Virus record (IMG/VR): IMGVR_UViG_3300018080_000473
Span: 1-28,659 of that record
From: a virus
Length of the DNA: 28,659 nucleotides
Strand: one strand, 5' to 3'
The notes under the pieces were generated by a model. It did no database searches. It was given only the letters and a program-made list of their open reading frames with translations, and was not told the DNA's origin. Position numbers and translations under genes: made by a program. Positions 1-6,987 of this stretch are shown piece by piece. The stretch's first letter is position 1. Each line of letters starts with the position of its first letter.

Positions 1-505
1 CGTCCTTGTATTTGCAAGTGTTGGCATACGGAGGGTCGCAATATATTAAACTGTGTTCAGGTATCTCTAGCTCCAAGTAACTACCAGATTTAAACACTAC
101 TCCGTCCAAATTTTTTGCCTGTTTAACAAGACAGCGACTCCCTCTATCAGCGTAATTATCTCCCTTTGCATTGAACGCATACCCACCCCACCACTTTCCG
201 CCAAAACTACAAAGGAAGCCAACAAACCCAACCAACTCTTTTGGGTAGTCCGTGGGGTTTGATTTGATTGCATAATACAGGTCTTTACTGATATTGGTTG
301 GTGGGATATACCCGTCTCTTAATGCAATTAAGAGGGCAATAAGAAACTCATGACTATCATTTCCAATCCTTTTCCCACCTACTTTATCAATCATATTTGC
401 ACCACCAACAAAAGGCTCTACCCAAAATTGTTCAGGTTTCCTTTCAGCAATCATGATTGGCAGAATGTGTTTCGCTATTCTATTTTTACTTCCCATGTAT
501 TGCAT
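1..505 (-). CDS. D12-class N6-adenine DNA methyltransferase, 3' end cut by window edge
   Basis: The reverse strand reads an open frame from an ATG at 505 to the window edge without a stop (168 residues seen). It begins MQYMGSKNRIAKHI, the N-terminal GSK motif of Dam/D12-type methyltransferases. VEPFVGGANM (residues 29-38) is the AdoMet-binding motif and DPPY (157-160) is the catalytic motif IV. Such enzymes (PF02086) transfer a methyl group from AdoMet to N6 of adenine in a short target site. Phage copies usually protect phage DNA from restriction or tune gene expression. The start overlaps the end of the small upstream ORF by 20 bases, with AAGGAG ten bases upstream inside that ORF, so translation is probably coupled. 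Full D12 enzymes are about 260-300 residues, so roughly 100 C-terminal residues lie outside. Target specificity cannot be read from this part. Confidence 0.92.
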   Translation of the reverse strand, partial: MQYMGSKNRIAKHILPIMIAERKPEQFWVEPFVGGANMIDKVGGKRIGNDSHEFLIALLIALRDGYIPPTNISKDLYYAIKSNPTDYPKELVGFVGFLCSFGGKWWGGYAFNAKGDNYADRGSRCLVKQAKNLDGVVFKSGSYLELEIPEHSLIYCDPPYANTCKYKD

Positions 506-653
506 TGTCTTTTAACTCCTTAATTATTTTTTCGTTAGCATTCACAATCTTCTGCATATCCTCAACGGATATTTCTTTTTCCAAAGGCTCGAAGAAATAA
601 ACCTTCTCGTCCTCTGTCTGAAAATACTCTTTCGTTACTTTGATTACTTTCAT
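486..653 (-). CDS. Small hypothetical protein (55 aa) leading the methyltransferase operon
   Basis: A 55-residue reverse-strand ORF begins MKVIKVTKEYFQTEDEKVYF and ends KDNAIHGK. It has a good ribosome site (TAGGAG, six bases before the ATG at 653). It is acidic to neutral, predicted helical in its second half (EDMQKIVNANEKIIKELK), and has no membrane segment. I do not recognise a family. Its 3' end overlaps the methyltransferase start by 20 bases, and it directly follows the promoter at 667-695, so it is the first gene of a leftward operon. Lysine- and glutamate-rich composition and coupling to a real gene support coding. Confidence 0.6.
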   Translation of the reverse strand: MKVIKVTKEYFQTEDEKVYFFEPLEKEISVEDMQKIVNANEKIIKELKDNAIHGK

Positions 654-666
654 ATTTCACTCCTAT

Positions 667-695
667 AATATACTACATCTCGGGTTAAAAAGCAA
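667..695 (-). promoter_or_regulatory. Leftward promoter for the methyltransferase operon
   Basis: On the reverse strand, TTGCTT (690-695) and TATATT (667-672) are separated by 17 bases. The expected start of transcription is close to the ribosome site of the 55-residue ORF. The -35 box falls in the loop of the inverted repeat at 683-707. Confidence 0.45.
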
Positions 696-707
696 GTGAT
701 TTTAACC
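683..707. promoter_or_regulatory. Operator-like inverted repeat over the -35 box
   Basis: Perfect 8-bp arms GGTTAAAA (683-690) and TTTTAACC (700-707) flank a 9-base loop containing most of the -35 box of the leftward promoter. A dimeric repressor bound here would occlude RNA polymerase. There is no T-run, so it is unlikely to be a terminator. The rest of 708-935 is AT-rich and shows only weak promoter-like matches for the rightward terminase genes. Confidence 0.4.
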
Positions 708-935
708 GATTTCTTTTGATTTTGTTGGATTTTCATAAGCAGTTATAACCTCCATAAACAAGTTTATATTCTTTATATACATACTTTCTTTGGTAAAAAG
801 TTTTATCAAAAGATATCATGTTTTCCCATTTTAGGCTAGTAGTATTTATTCTTTTACTTTTTTATCCACTTCTATTATAACAATTTCTAATAGGATTATT
901 AAGGTTTTAGCTTAATTAAACAAAAGAGTTGATCA

Positions 936-1367
936 ATGGCCGCTGCTAAAGGTAATGGTTATGCTAAGAAATTTTCTGATGAAGATATTCAAAAAATTAT
1001 TGATGACTTGTTAGATTGGGCTCATAATGATAATGGAATTTATATCGCTTCTTATCTATATGAAAAATATAAAAAACATAAAGGGTGGCTTCATGATCTA
1101 GCTAGAGCTTATCCTCAAATGAATCTGGCAATTAAACAATGTAAAGATTTAATAGGAGCAAAAATCGCGTACCATTGCTTCCTAGGGGATCGTAACAGCT
1201 CTTTTGGTGAAAAAATATTGCCTTTGTATGATGAAGATTATAAAGCACTTCTTAAATGGAAAGCTGAAATAGCTAAAGAACAGCCAATGAAAGAAGATAA
1301 TAAAGGCGCCTTCAACCAATGGAAAGAACAACAACTAAATGAAAATGACAACGAAAAAACAAATTAG
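936..1367 (+). CDS. Putative terminase small subunit
   Basis: 143 residues, basic, no membrane segment, immediately upstream of TerL. Residues 36-80 (IASYLYEKYKKHKGWLHDLA, then a helix ending KDLIGAKIA) have the pattern of the helix-turn-helix in phage small terminase subunits: a short recognition step followed by a helix like 'AIKQCKDLIGAKIA'. The small subunit recognises the packaging site on concatemeric DNA and hands it to TerL. The C-terminus is charged (EQQLNENDNEKTN). It starts at ATG 936, with only a weak purine-rich site (AAGAG). The last 29 bases overlap the next ORF. The assignment rests on position and helix pattern; the 73-residue ORF that follows is the alternative candidate. 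Confidence 0.6.
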   Translation: MAAAKGNGYAKKFSDEDIQKIIDDLLDWAHNDNGIYIASYLYEKYKKHKGWLHDLARAYPQMNLAIKQCKDLIGAKIAYHCFLGDRNSSFGEKILPLYDEDYKALLKWKAEIAKEQPMKEDNKGAFNQWKEQQLNENDNEKTN

Positions 1368-1560
1368 CTATAACAATAAAATAGACCGCCTCCCCCAAAA
1401 AGAATTAGACCAAATCATAAATCTCCGCATTCATGATCATCTCTCTTATGCTAAAATAGCAAAAAAACTTAACATCTCCCCATATTTCGTATTTAAGGTT
1501 ATTAAAAAACATATCGGCTTAAAAACTCATACCTATAGCAATGTTCAACCTAAGCCCTAA
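1339..1560 (+). CDS. Small helix-turn-helix protein between terS and terL
   Basis: 73 residues, strongly basic. LSYAKIAKKLNISPYFVFKV (about residues 35-54) is a clear helix-turn-helix of the homeodomain-like/sigma-region-4 type: a first helix with alanine in the AKIAKKL turn, then the recognition helix. It overlaps the preceding gene by 29 bases and TerL by 20 bases, so it is translationally embedded in the packaging operon. A second in-frame ATG lies at 1345. It could be an accessory packaging-site binder, the true small terminase, or a transcription regulator. TerL has no ribosome site of its own, so translation through this ORF probably feeds TerL. Confidence 0.6.
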   Translation: MKMTTKKQISYNNKIDRLPQKELDQIINLRIHDHLSYAKIAKKLNISPYFVFKVIKKHIGLKTHTYSNVQPKP

Positions 1561-2785
1561 ACAAAAATTATCAATAAAAGAATCTATCAATAGAATAAAT
1601 CTGTGGGAAGGAGCTGTTCGATCAGGCAAGTCCTTCGCCTCACTCATTCGCTGGCTAGAATATGTTCAGCATGCACCTCCCGGTAACTTGGTTATAATAG
1701 GTAGAACAGCTACCACCATCAAGCATAATATTATAGACGAAATAGCTAGGCTCATCGGTATGGATTCACGCCACTATATAGGTAAAAATGAACTCCATAT
1801 TTGGGGAAGACGTATATATCTAATAGGTGCTTCCGATGAACGAGCTGAAACAAAAATAAGAGGATCTACCTTCGCAGGAGGATATATAGATGAAGCTACA
1901 CTCATACCAGAAAGCTTCTGGGTTATGCTGCTATCACGTCTCTCCATAGAAGGATCTAAGCTGTTCGCTACAACTAACGCCGACAGCCCCTTTCACTGGC
2001 TGAAAAAGAATTACTTAGATAGACAAAATGAGCTCAAATTATCTACGTGGCACTTCTTCATTGATGATAATCCTTCGCTTACAGAAGACTTTAAGGATAA
2101 CTTAAAGCGTGAGTATCAAGGGCTATGGTATAAACGTTATATTGATGCTGAATGGTGTCTAGCAGAAGGAGCAGTCTTCGACTTCTTCGATGATAGCCTC
2201 CACATCATCGACTTTCCACTAAATCCAGCAGAATATTATATCGTCGGCATAGATTACGGAACAACTAATCCATGCTCCTTTTCTCTCATTGGATACAACA
2301 GCGGAGCTTACCCCAACCTGTGGCTAGAAAAAGAGTATTACTATGAATCACAAAAGCATTGTAGGCAGAAGTCTGATTACGATTATGCTCTGGACTTGAT
2401 AGACTTTATAAAAGGTTATAACATAGAAGGGATATATATAGACCCGTCAGCCTCATCGCTTAAACAAGAGCTAAGACGTAATAGTATATTCAACGTGATC
2501 GATGCAAAGAACGATGTCCTCCCGGGCATACGCTACATGTCGCAGCTCCTCAGCAATGGTACATATAAGATATGTTCGAATTGTGTTAACGCAATAAAGG
2601 AATATCATACTTATCTGTGGGATAGTAAGGCTATAGAGAAAGGTGAGGATAAGCCTTTAAAGAAGTATGATCACTCAATAGATTCTCAAAGATATGCTCT
2701 TTTCACACATTTCTTTAAGCGTGATCTATCTTATAACTTTACTGAGGAAGACGCTAAGTACTTAGAGAGATTGTATAGAAAATAA
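1541..2785 (+). CDS. terL: Terminase large subunit (ATPase and nuclease)
   Basis: 414 residues, the normal size for PBSX/Terminase_3-type TerL. The ATPase half shows Walker A GAVRSGKS (residues 24-31), Walker B YIDEAT (115-120, catalytic E118) and the coupling motif TTNAD (144-148). The nuclease half shows three acidic positions of the RNase H-like site: GIDYG (D238), IYIDPSA (D301) and DHSIDSQRYA (D377/D381). It pumps DNA into the prohead through the portal and cuts concatemers. The ATG at 1541 has no visible Shine-Dalgarno sequence and lies inside the 73-residue ORF, which suggests translational coupling. The start is supported because residues 5-24 (SPKQ...INLWEGAV) match the usual TerL opening. 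Confidence 0.95.
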   Translation: MFNLSPKQKLSIKESINRINLWEGAVRSGKSFASLIRWLEYVQHAPPGNLVIIGRTATTIKHNIIDEIARLIGMDSRHYIGKNELHIWGRRIYLIGASDERAETKIRGSTFAGGYIDEATLIPESFWVMLLSRLSIEGSKLFATTNADSPFHWLKKNYLDRQNELKLSTWHFFIDDNPSLTEDFKDNLKREYQGLWYKRYIDAEWCLAEGAVFDFFDDSLHIIDFPLNPAEYYIVGIDYGTTNPCSFSLIGYNSGAYPNLWLEKEYYYESQKHCRQKSDYDYALDLIDFIKGYNIEGIYIDPSASSLKQELRRNSIFNVIDAKNDVLPGIRYMSQLLSNGTYKICSNCVNAIKEYHTYLWDSKAIEKGEDKPLKKYDHSIDSQRYALFTHFFKRDLSYNFTEEDAKYLERLYRK

Positions 2786-2960
2786 TGCCAGCTAACAAGC
2801 GCCAGCTGGAACGTTTCTGTCTCAGGAATGGAATGATTAATATAAAATATATTTATTAATTAGAGTCTTATAAAGAGATACTATATGTGGTATGTATTTA
2901 AAGAAATGTCTTTACTTTGTTCTATCATGTGGATATATACGACGCTCTAATCTTCTCAAC

Positions 2961-3137
2961 TCATTTAATGTAAGCCTTACAGACCTTCTTTCCCAATAAA
3001 ACGTAGGTCTGTTTTTTGGAAGCTTTTTCAACTACCCTTTTATACTTTTTAGTCCAAAAGCGATCTAAATCTTTTCGTTGGTGTTTACATGCTGGTGATT
3101 CTTGCATTTCTTGATAGATCTTTTTACATATGCCCAT
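2961..3137 (-). CDS. Hypothetical 58-residue basic protein, antisense to the late arm
   Basis: Reverse-strand ORF from ATG 3137 to a stop at 2961. It begins MGICKKIYQEMQESPACKHQ and is lysine-rich (KKYKRVVEKASKK), with cysteines at 4 and 18. It has no membrane segment, and I recognise no family. The Shine-Dalgarno sequence is poor, but a promoter with a perfect TATAAT lies 58 bases upstream (3195-3224). The composition looks like real phage protein rather than frame noise. It would be the only gene on this strand between 653 and 17182. Within it, ACAGACC/GGTCTGT (2979-3012) followed by T's on the plus strand could instead be a terminator for terminase mRNA. Confidence 0.4.
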   Translation of the reverse strand: MGICKKIYQEMQESPACKHQRKDLDRFWTKKYKRVVEKASKKQTYVLLGKKVCKAYIK

Positions 3138-3194
3138 AATTACTTTAAATTAAAATAATTTCTATATATTCGGGATAAAATTTCTTTCTCTATT

Positions 3195-3224
3195 ATTATA
3201 TATTCTTTATTTAGAGAATACCAA
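3195..3224 (-). promoter_or_regulatory. Leftward promoter before the 58-residue ORF
   Basis: On the reverse strand, TTGGTA (3219-3224) is followed after 18 bases by a consensus TATAAT (3195-3200). The surrounding DNA is very AT-rich, which raises the chance of a random match. Confidence 0.35.
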
Positions 3225-3310
3225 TATCTAAAGAAAGTACCTATCTTAACAAACTCTACTAATCAAAGAGAGAAGAGAGAGAATATAACAATTCTTTGTA
3301 TCTTTCTTTT

Positions 3311-3348
3311 GAAAGGAGGTGTTTCACACCTGTACCTTTCTTTTTTTT
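3311..3348 (+). terminator. Strong intrinsic terminator
   Basis: The outer stem GAAAGG/CCTTTC and inner stem AGGTGT/ACACCT close on a TTC loop, with a 3-base bulge (GTA) on the 3' side, followed by eight T's (3341-3348). It would end rightward transcripts of the packaging genes before the portal operon. The 5' arm also contains an ideal anti-16S sequence (AAAGGAGGTG) that would be buried in the hairpin. Confidence 0.75.
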
Positions 3349-3380
3349 AGTCTATAGAGAATGTAATATATACGCTTTTT

Positions 3381-3480
3381 CCTCCGCCGGAAGGCAAAAG
3401 CTTACGCAGTCTTCGCCTGCTGCCCTCGTTTCACTCGGGGCTTTTGCTCGTCTTCCGTCTTCGCAAAAAGCTCGCTCCTT
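3381..3480. repeat. GC-rich palindromic island
   Basis: About 100 bases much richer in G+C than the flanks. CGGAAG (3388-3393) and GCAAAAGC (3394-3401) pair with GCTTTTGC (3440-3447) and CTTCCG (3452-3457), with four unpaired bases (3448-3451) on the 3' side. The loop includes a smaller CCC...GGG fold. Open frames through it do not look like protein. It could be a structured RNA, a REP-like mobile repeat or a remnant of foreign DNA. Nothing in the sequence decides between these. Confidence 0.5.
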
Positions 3481-3603
3481 AGTATTTTAACGAAATATTA
3501 AAAAGTCAAGTATAAAATTATTTTTATATACCAATAAAAAGTTTTGCATTGTTAATTTAAATATTTAATTTTATTGTAAACATCCACCTTAAACGGAGGT
3601 TAT

Positions 3604-3759
3604 ATGCCCTTAAAAAGAGGTAAATCAAAGAAGGTTATTTCCGAAAACATAAGAGAAATGATTCATGCAGGCCATCCGCAAAAGCAGGCAATAGCGGCTT
3701 CATTAAATGAGGCACGCAAAAGTGGTGCAAAGATCAAAAGGAAGAAAAAGAAGAAATGA
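3604..3759 (+). CDS. Small basic phage protein (51 aa, DUF6496-like)
   Basis: 51 residues: [20 protein letters not shown], then [20 protein letters not shown] and a lysine-rich tail. The '[22 protein letters not shown]' pattern is a recurring family of tiny proteins near portal and packaging genes in podophages, usually unannotated. The function is unknown; the net positive charge suggests nucleic-acid contact or a minor virion role. GGAGG lies five bases before the ATG at 3604. The stop at 3757-3759 overlaps nothing of note, and the next gene is about 190 bases on. Confidence 0.75.
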   Translation: MPLKRGKSKKVISENIREMIHAGHPQKQAIAASLNEARKSGAKIKRKKKKK

Positions 3760-3881
3760 ATGATATGGTCATGAAACAGATTTAAGCGATAAGGCCAATT
3801 AAAGCCCCATAAATCGATTATTTTTTGAAAAAGCTATATTGGCAGCCCTAAATAATTTTAAAGCTTTAAAGAAAATAATTC

Positions 3882-3910
3882 TTGAATAACTAATAAATAT
3901 TTATTTTAAC
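3882..3910 (+). promoter_or_regulatory. Possible late promoter before the 63-residue gene
   Basis: TTGAAT (3882-3887), a 17-base spacer, then TTTAAC (3905-3910). The bases around the -35 (ATTCTTGA) recur at 4165-4171 before the portal gene, which favours a shared element. A perfect 14-bp palindrome (TTTAAAGCTTTAAA, 3857-3870) lies just upstream. Confidence 0.3.
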
Positions 3911-3945
3911 TTAACTCCGTTGTTAATAATAACACGAGGTTAGAG

Positions 3946-4137
3946 ATGGCTAAGAAGAAATGGATACAAGATATTGGTCTTAAAAAAAATGCTTTATCCA
4001 AACAAATGGGTATTCCAGAGAAAAAGAATATCCCCATCAAAAAGCTTAAAGCAGCTGCTAAAAAGCCTGGCAAGCTGGGAAAGAGGGCGCGGTTAGCTTT
4101 AACATTAAAAAAGATGCATTCTAAGAAGAAAGCTTGA
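3946..4137 (+). CDS. Small lysine-rich phage protein (63 aa)
   Basis: 63 residues, extremely basic: MAKKKWIQDIGLKKNALSKQ at the start and LALTLKKMHSKKKA at the end. It has no membrane segment. Similar short lysine-rich ORFs beginning 'KKWIQ.A.KKGALSKQLGIPE..NIP' are common beside portal genes, where they are unannotated. Possible roles are DNA condensation in the capsid or a minor virion component, but nothing in the sequence proves either. GAGG lies seven bases before the ATG. The gene stands alone between two promoter-like intergenic regions. Confidence 0.75.
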   Translation: MAKKKWIQDIGLKKNALSKQMGIPEKKNIPIKKLKAAAKKPGKLGKRARLALTLKKMHSKKKA

Positions 4138-4167
4138 GTGCGATATATTTCGTAAGTAAACAAATTC

Positions 4168-4196
4168 TTGAGATAATTATAAAAAAGATTTATTAA
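4168..4196 (+). promoter_or_regulatory. Possible late promoter before the portal operon
   Basis: TTGAGA (4168-4173), 17 bases, TATTAA (4191-4196). ATTCTTGA at 4164-4171 repeats the sequence around the -35 upstream of the 63-residue gene. The AT-rich context makes this tentative. Confidence 0.3.
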
Positions 4197-4251
4197 TAAT
4201 TAAAATTATAATTGGGTTAAAGTTATAACCTATTACATGAGAGGAAGGTTG

Positions 4252-6339
4252 ATGAATGAACGCGACATTATTCATGAGTACGATCAATATTATCAACAAG
4301 CGTATTATGCCCTCAATCCTATTTACCCTCGAGCCCAATTAGACTTGCGTCAATATTTAGGGGATCAGTGGGATGAAGAAGAAAAAGAGAAGCTCTTTAG
4401 TGAAGGCAGGAATGCCTTAGTCTTTAATTTTATTAGAACGAACATCAATGCTCTTATTGGTTATCAGATTAAGCACATGACCAGTCCGGTAGTTGTCCCG
4501 ATTGAGAACTCCGACCAGCTTGGTGCGGACCAGGCTACCCAGCTTTTGCTGCATGCTTTTAATTTTGGCAATGGTTATTCGAGCGTAACCCAAGCGTTTG
4601 GGGGAGCTCTTAAGACAGCCATTAATTTACTTACTGTATGGGTGGATTATCGCGACGATCCAGTAAATGGAGACATTCGTTTTGGAAGAGAGCCCTATTG
4701 TGGCTTTATTTTTGATCCTAACTTTACTCAACTAGATTTTTCTGATTGTTCGTATGTAATACGGAGAAAGTACCTGACGGAAGAGCAAGTTGTTTCTCTT
4801 ATTCCTTCTCAAGAGAAAGAAGTAAGGGAGTTAGCTGCTTTTGGCTGGAGCCGTGACGATAAATTCCCGTGGCTTCCTTACCAACAAGAGATAGACAGCA
4901 AGCGTTATATGGCCTACAACGAATTTTTTAGACTGAGATGGAAAACCGTTCCTGTGATTGTTAATCAGGAATCGGGTCAAAGCATGGAGTGGGATACTAA
5001 TCGTCAGGGAATGAAGCTTCTTCTAAAGCAAAACCCTCAGCTTAAGCTCATATCCAAGCAAAAAAGGTACATAGAACAGAATATTATTCTTAATAATCAC
5101 TACATGCGGACTGAGATTAACCCATACGGTCTTGATGAATATCCATTTACTCCTGCTGTAGGCATATTTGATCCAGAAGCGGAGGTTTGGTCGCTCAAGT
5201 TGCAGTCATTAGTGCGATGCATGATTGACCCGCAGAAAGAAGCCAACAAACGTCGCTCTCAGATGATAGATATTCTTGATTCACAGATAAATTCAGGGTG
5301 GATTGCCACAAAAGAGGCTGTTGTTAATCCGCAATCTCTTTTTCAGACGTCTCAAGGTAAAGTTATCTGGAAGAAGCCTGGAGCCGAACCGAACGACTTA
5401 GTTCAGATTCAGCCGGCTAATATTCCTGCCGGCATGTTTGAACTGCAACGGCAAATGGATCAAGACATAATGAGAGTATTAGGCACAAACGAATCGATTT
5501 TTGGCATAGCCGAAAGCGCACAGGAGTCCGGACTTATGATGATGATACGGCAAAGCTCCTCTATTGTTAATTTACAAGATGTCTTTGCCAATATACGTGA
5601 TGCTCAAAAGAATATTTCTCGAAAAGCTCTTAAGATCATGCAGGGATGGAAGCCTGAGAAGGTTGCGCGCATTATTAACCAGCAGCCGTCTCCTCAGTTC
5701 TTTAATCCTAATTTCACCAAATATGACATATCCGTGCAGGAAGGCGTTCTCACAGACACACAAAAACAACTTTATTTTCGACAGCTTACCGATCTTTACC
5801 AGCTTACGGGAGGACCACAAAGCAGCGTAGTCACACCAGATATGTTAGCGAAAGCAGCTCCTCTTCAAGGCAAATCTGAATTTAACCAACAAATTGAAGA
5901 GAACTTCAAGGCCCAGCAACAGAGGGCGCAGCAAGCCCAACAAATTCAACAAGCCGAGCTTACCTCTATTCTTAATTACAATAAAGCTGCATCTGTTGAA
6001 AAGATGGCTGGCGCTAAAGAGAGATATACGCGGGCTGTGGCCAATATGGGGTTGGAAGATGAGAGGGCATCTAAAGCTATCGATGACAGGTCTTCTGCTG
6101 CTCTTGATCGTGTTAAAGCTATGAAGGAGTTGGCCTCTATGGACAATGACGAGATATTAAAATATTTAGAGATAGTAAGAGCGCTAGAAGAGATGAGTAG
6201 GCAAAAGGAAGAGCAAGTGAAGAGTGATGACGTAATGATTTCAGCACGAGGAGAGGCAGCGGCAAACCCTCCTGCTATGAATATTCCTGGTCAAGAACAA
6301 GTTGGCCAGATGATGCAAGAAGAGCCACAAACTATTTAA
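4252..6339 (+). CDS. Portal protein, P22-like family
   Basis: 695 residues from ATG 4252. An in-frame ATG at 4237 is less likely because GAGGAAGG lies six bases before 4252. The N-terminal pattern LDLRQYLGDQWDEEEKEKLF, GRNALVFNFI (residues 52-61) and NALIGYQIKH is typical of the P22-type portal family, and about 700 residues is the family size. The dodecameric portal is the DNA entry and exit ring at one capsid vertex and docks TerL during packaging. The C-terminal part (about 540-680) is glutamine/alanine/glutamate-rich and helical, like the P22 barrel extension. It opens the operon of portal, two small genes, scaffold and capsid. Confidence 0.9.
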   Translation: MNERDIIHEYDQYYQQAYYALNPIYPRAQLDLRQYLGDQWDEEEKEKLFSEGRNALVFNFIRTNINALIGYQIKHMTSPVVVPIENSDQLGADQATQLLLHAFNFGNGYSSVTQAFGGALKTAINLLTVWVDYRDDPVNGDIRFGREPYCGFIFDPNFTQLDFSDCSYVIRRKYLTEEQVVSLIPSQEKEVRELAAFGWSRDDKFPWLPYQQEIDSKRYMAYNEFFRLRWKTVPVIVNQESGQSMEWDTNRQGMKLLLKQNPQLKLISKQKRYIEQNIILNNHYMRTEINPYGLDEYPFTPAVGIFDPEAEVWSLKLQSLVRCMIDPQKEANKRRSQMIDILDSQINSGWIATKEAVVNPQSLFQTSQGKVIWKKPGAEPNDLVQIQPANIPAGMFELQRQMDQDIMRVLGTNESIFGIAESAQESGLMMMIRQSSSIVNLQDVFANIRDAQKNISRKALKIMQGWKPEKVARIINQQPSPQFFNPNFTKYDISVQEGVLTDTQKQLYFRQLTDLYQLTGGPQSSVVTPDMLAKAAPLQGKSEFNQQIEENFKAQQQRAQQAQQIQQAELTSILNYNKAASVEKMAGAKERYTRAVANMGLEDERASKAIDDRSSAALDRVKAMKELASMDNDEILKYLEIVRALEEMSRQKEEQVKSDDVMISARGEAAANPPAMNIPGQEQVGQMMQEEPQTI

Positions 6340-6357
6340 GTGTGGAGGATTTTAATT

Positions 6358-6555
6358 ATGGCTGAATATAAGCAAACACTGAGAGATCGTATGCATGAGT
6401 CGGCAGGCATGAAAGCTCGTCTTAAAGACAATCAGCATGCTAGTCCTGTTAAGAAGATTAACTGTGATGCTGAGAAATACGATCTTAATAAGATAAGAGA
6501 ATACCAATGTGGAACTAAGGGGTATCCTAGTGAAGCATTAAAAGACTGGATTTAA
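6358..6555 (+). CDS. Small conserved-type phage protein (65 aa) after portal
   Basis: 65 residues from ATG 6358, with GGAGG eight bases upstream. An earlier GTG at 6340 would place the ribosome site inside the gene and is unlikely. The product (MAEYKQTLRDRMHESAGMKA ... KGYPSEALKDWI) is charged and soluble, with two cysteines (C43, C55). No family is recognised. The tight position between portal and scaffold suggests a minor morphogenesis protein. Confidence 0.65.
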   Translation: MAEYKQTLRDRMHESAGMKARLKDNQHASPVKKINCDAEKYDLNKIREYQCGTKGYPSEALKDWI

Positions 6556-6567
6556 ATAAGGTAATAT

Positions 6568-6939
6568 ATGGTTCAACAGGTAGGGGAGACACGCGATGCT
6601 ATCATTGAAGACGACAATAAAAGAATAGAATCAATAGTAGCCGCTAATAAAAACAAAAAAGACCTCTATTGGATCGTTCTATTCGCTACTCCGGCCAAGA
6701 TGAGCATTGACGGCAAGCCCACCATGATGAAGCATATTAAAGCGTACGACATTAAACCCATGTCTCAGGTAGGCATGATTATTGGGGAAGTTGACAACAA
6801 GTCAGGAGTTATCCGCTGGGAGATCAACATGCCTCAAAAGCCGTTTAATTATGACGCTTTATCCAAATTTGGAGTTGAGCCCACGAATGATGTCGTCTAT
6901 GAAACGACAACAATCGCTGAGGCTTACATAACGAGATAG
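6568..6939 (+). CDS. Hypothetical virion-operon protein (123 aa)
   Basis: 123 residues with a helical acidic N-terminus (EDDNKRIESIVAANKNKK) followed by a beta-rich part: DLYWIVLFATPAK, MMKHIKAYDIKPM, VGMIIGEVDN and VIRWEINMPQKPF. It has no membrane segment or catalytic motif. It begins 12 bases after the preceding gene with a modest AAGG site. Genes of this size often lie between portal and scaffold in podophages, but I cannot assign a role. Confidence 0.7.
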   Translation: MVQQVGETRDAIIEDDNKRIESIVAANKNKKDLYWIVLFATPAKMSIDGKPTMMKHIKAYDIKPMSQVGMIIGEVDNKSGVIRWEINMPQKPFNYDALSKFGVEPTNDVVYETTTIAEAYITR

Positions 6940-6987
6940 TGTCGCCAACTAAGAAAGGGCGTAAATGTTAAGGAGAAAAGATAAGAT

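Larger units (their letters stand above)
2786..3603. other. Gene-poor stretch between terminase and portal clusters
   Basis: About 800 bases with no recognised plus-strand gene. It holds a weak 6-bp hairpin just after TerL (2788-2793 pairing with 2804-2809), a probable 58-residue reverse ORF, a very AT-rich stretch near 3140-3300, a strong terminator at 3311-3348, and a GC-rich palindromic island at 3381-3480. The final 120 bases are AT-rich and precede the GGAGG site of the 51-residue gene. Confidence 0.6.

Noticed and set aside
2885-2950. 21-residue plus-strand ORF (MWYVFKEMSLLCSIMWIYTT)
   Set aside because: No ribosome site and a length expected by chance in AT-rich DNA, despite its hydrophobic look.
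3296-3490. Plus-strand frame of 64 residues across the GC-rich island
   Set aside because: It runs through the terminator hairpin and the palindrome, starts at a non-ATG codon, has no ribosome site at the right distance, and gives low-complexity arginine/serine/phenylalanine sequence.
741-4231. Shared 11-mer AGTTATAACCT at 741 and 4221 as a common regulatory element
   Set aside because: An 11-base match is expected many times by chance in a 28-kb AT-rich sequence, and the contexts differ.
4237-4251. Portal start at ATG 4237
   Set aside because: The Shine-Dalgarno sequence GAGGAAGG lies inside this extension and is correctly spaced for ATG 4252.
5564-5830. Opposite and alternative frames inside the portal gene (also 5572 and 5894)
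   Set aside because: Out-of-frame translations of the helical C-terminus of the portal protein, without their own starts.
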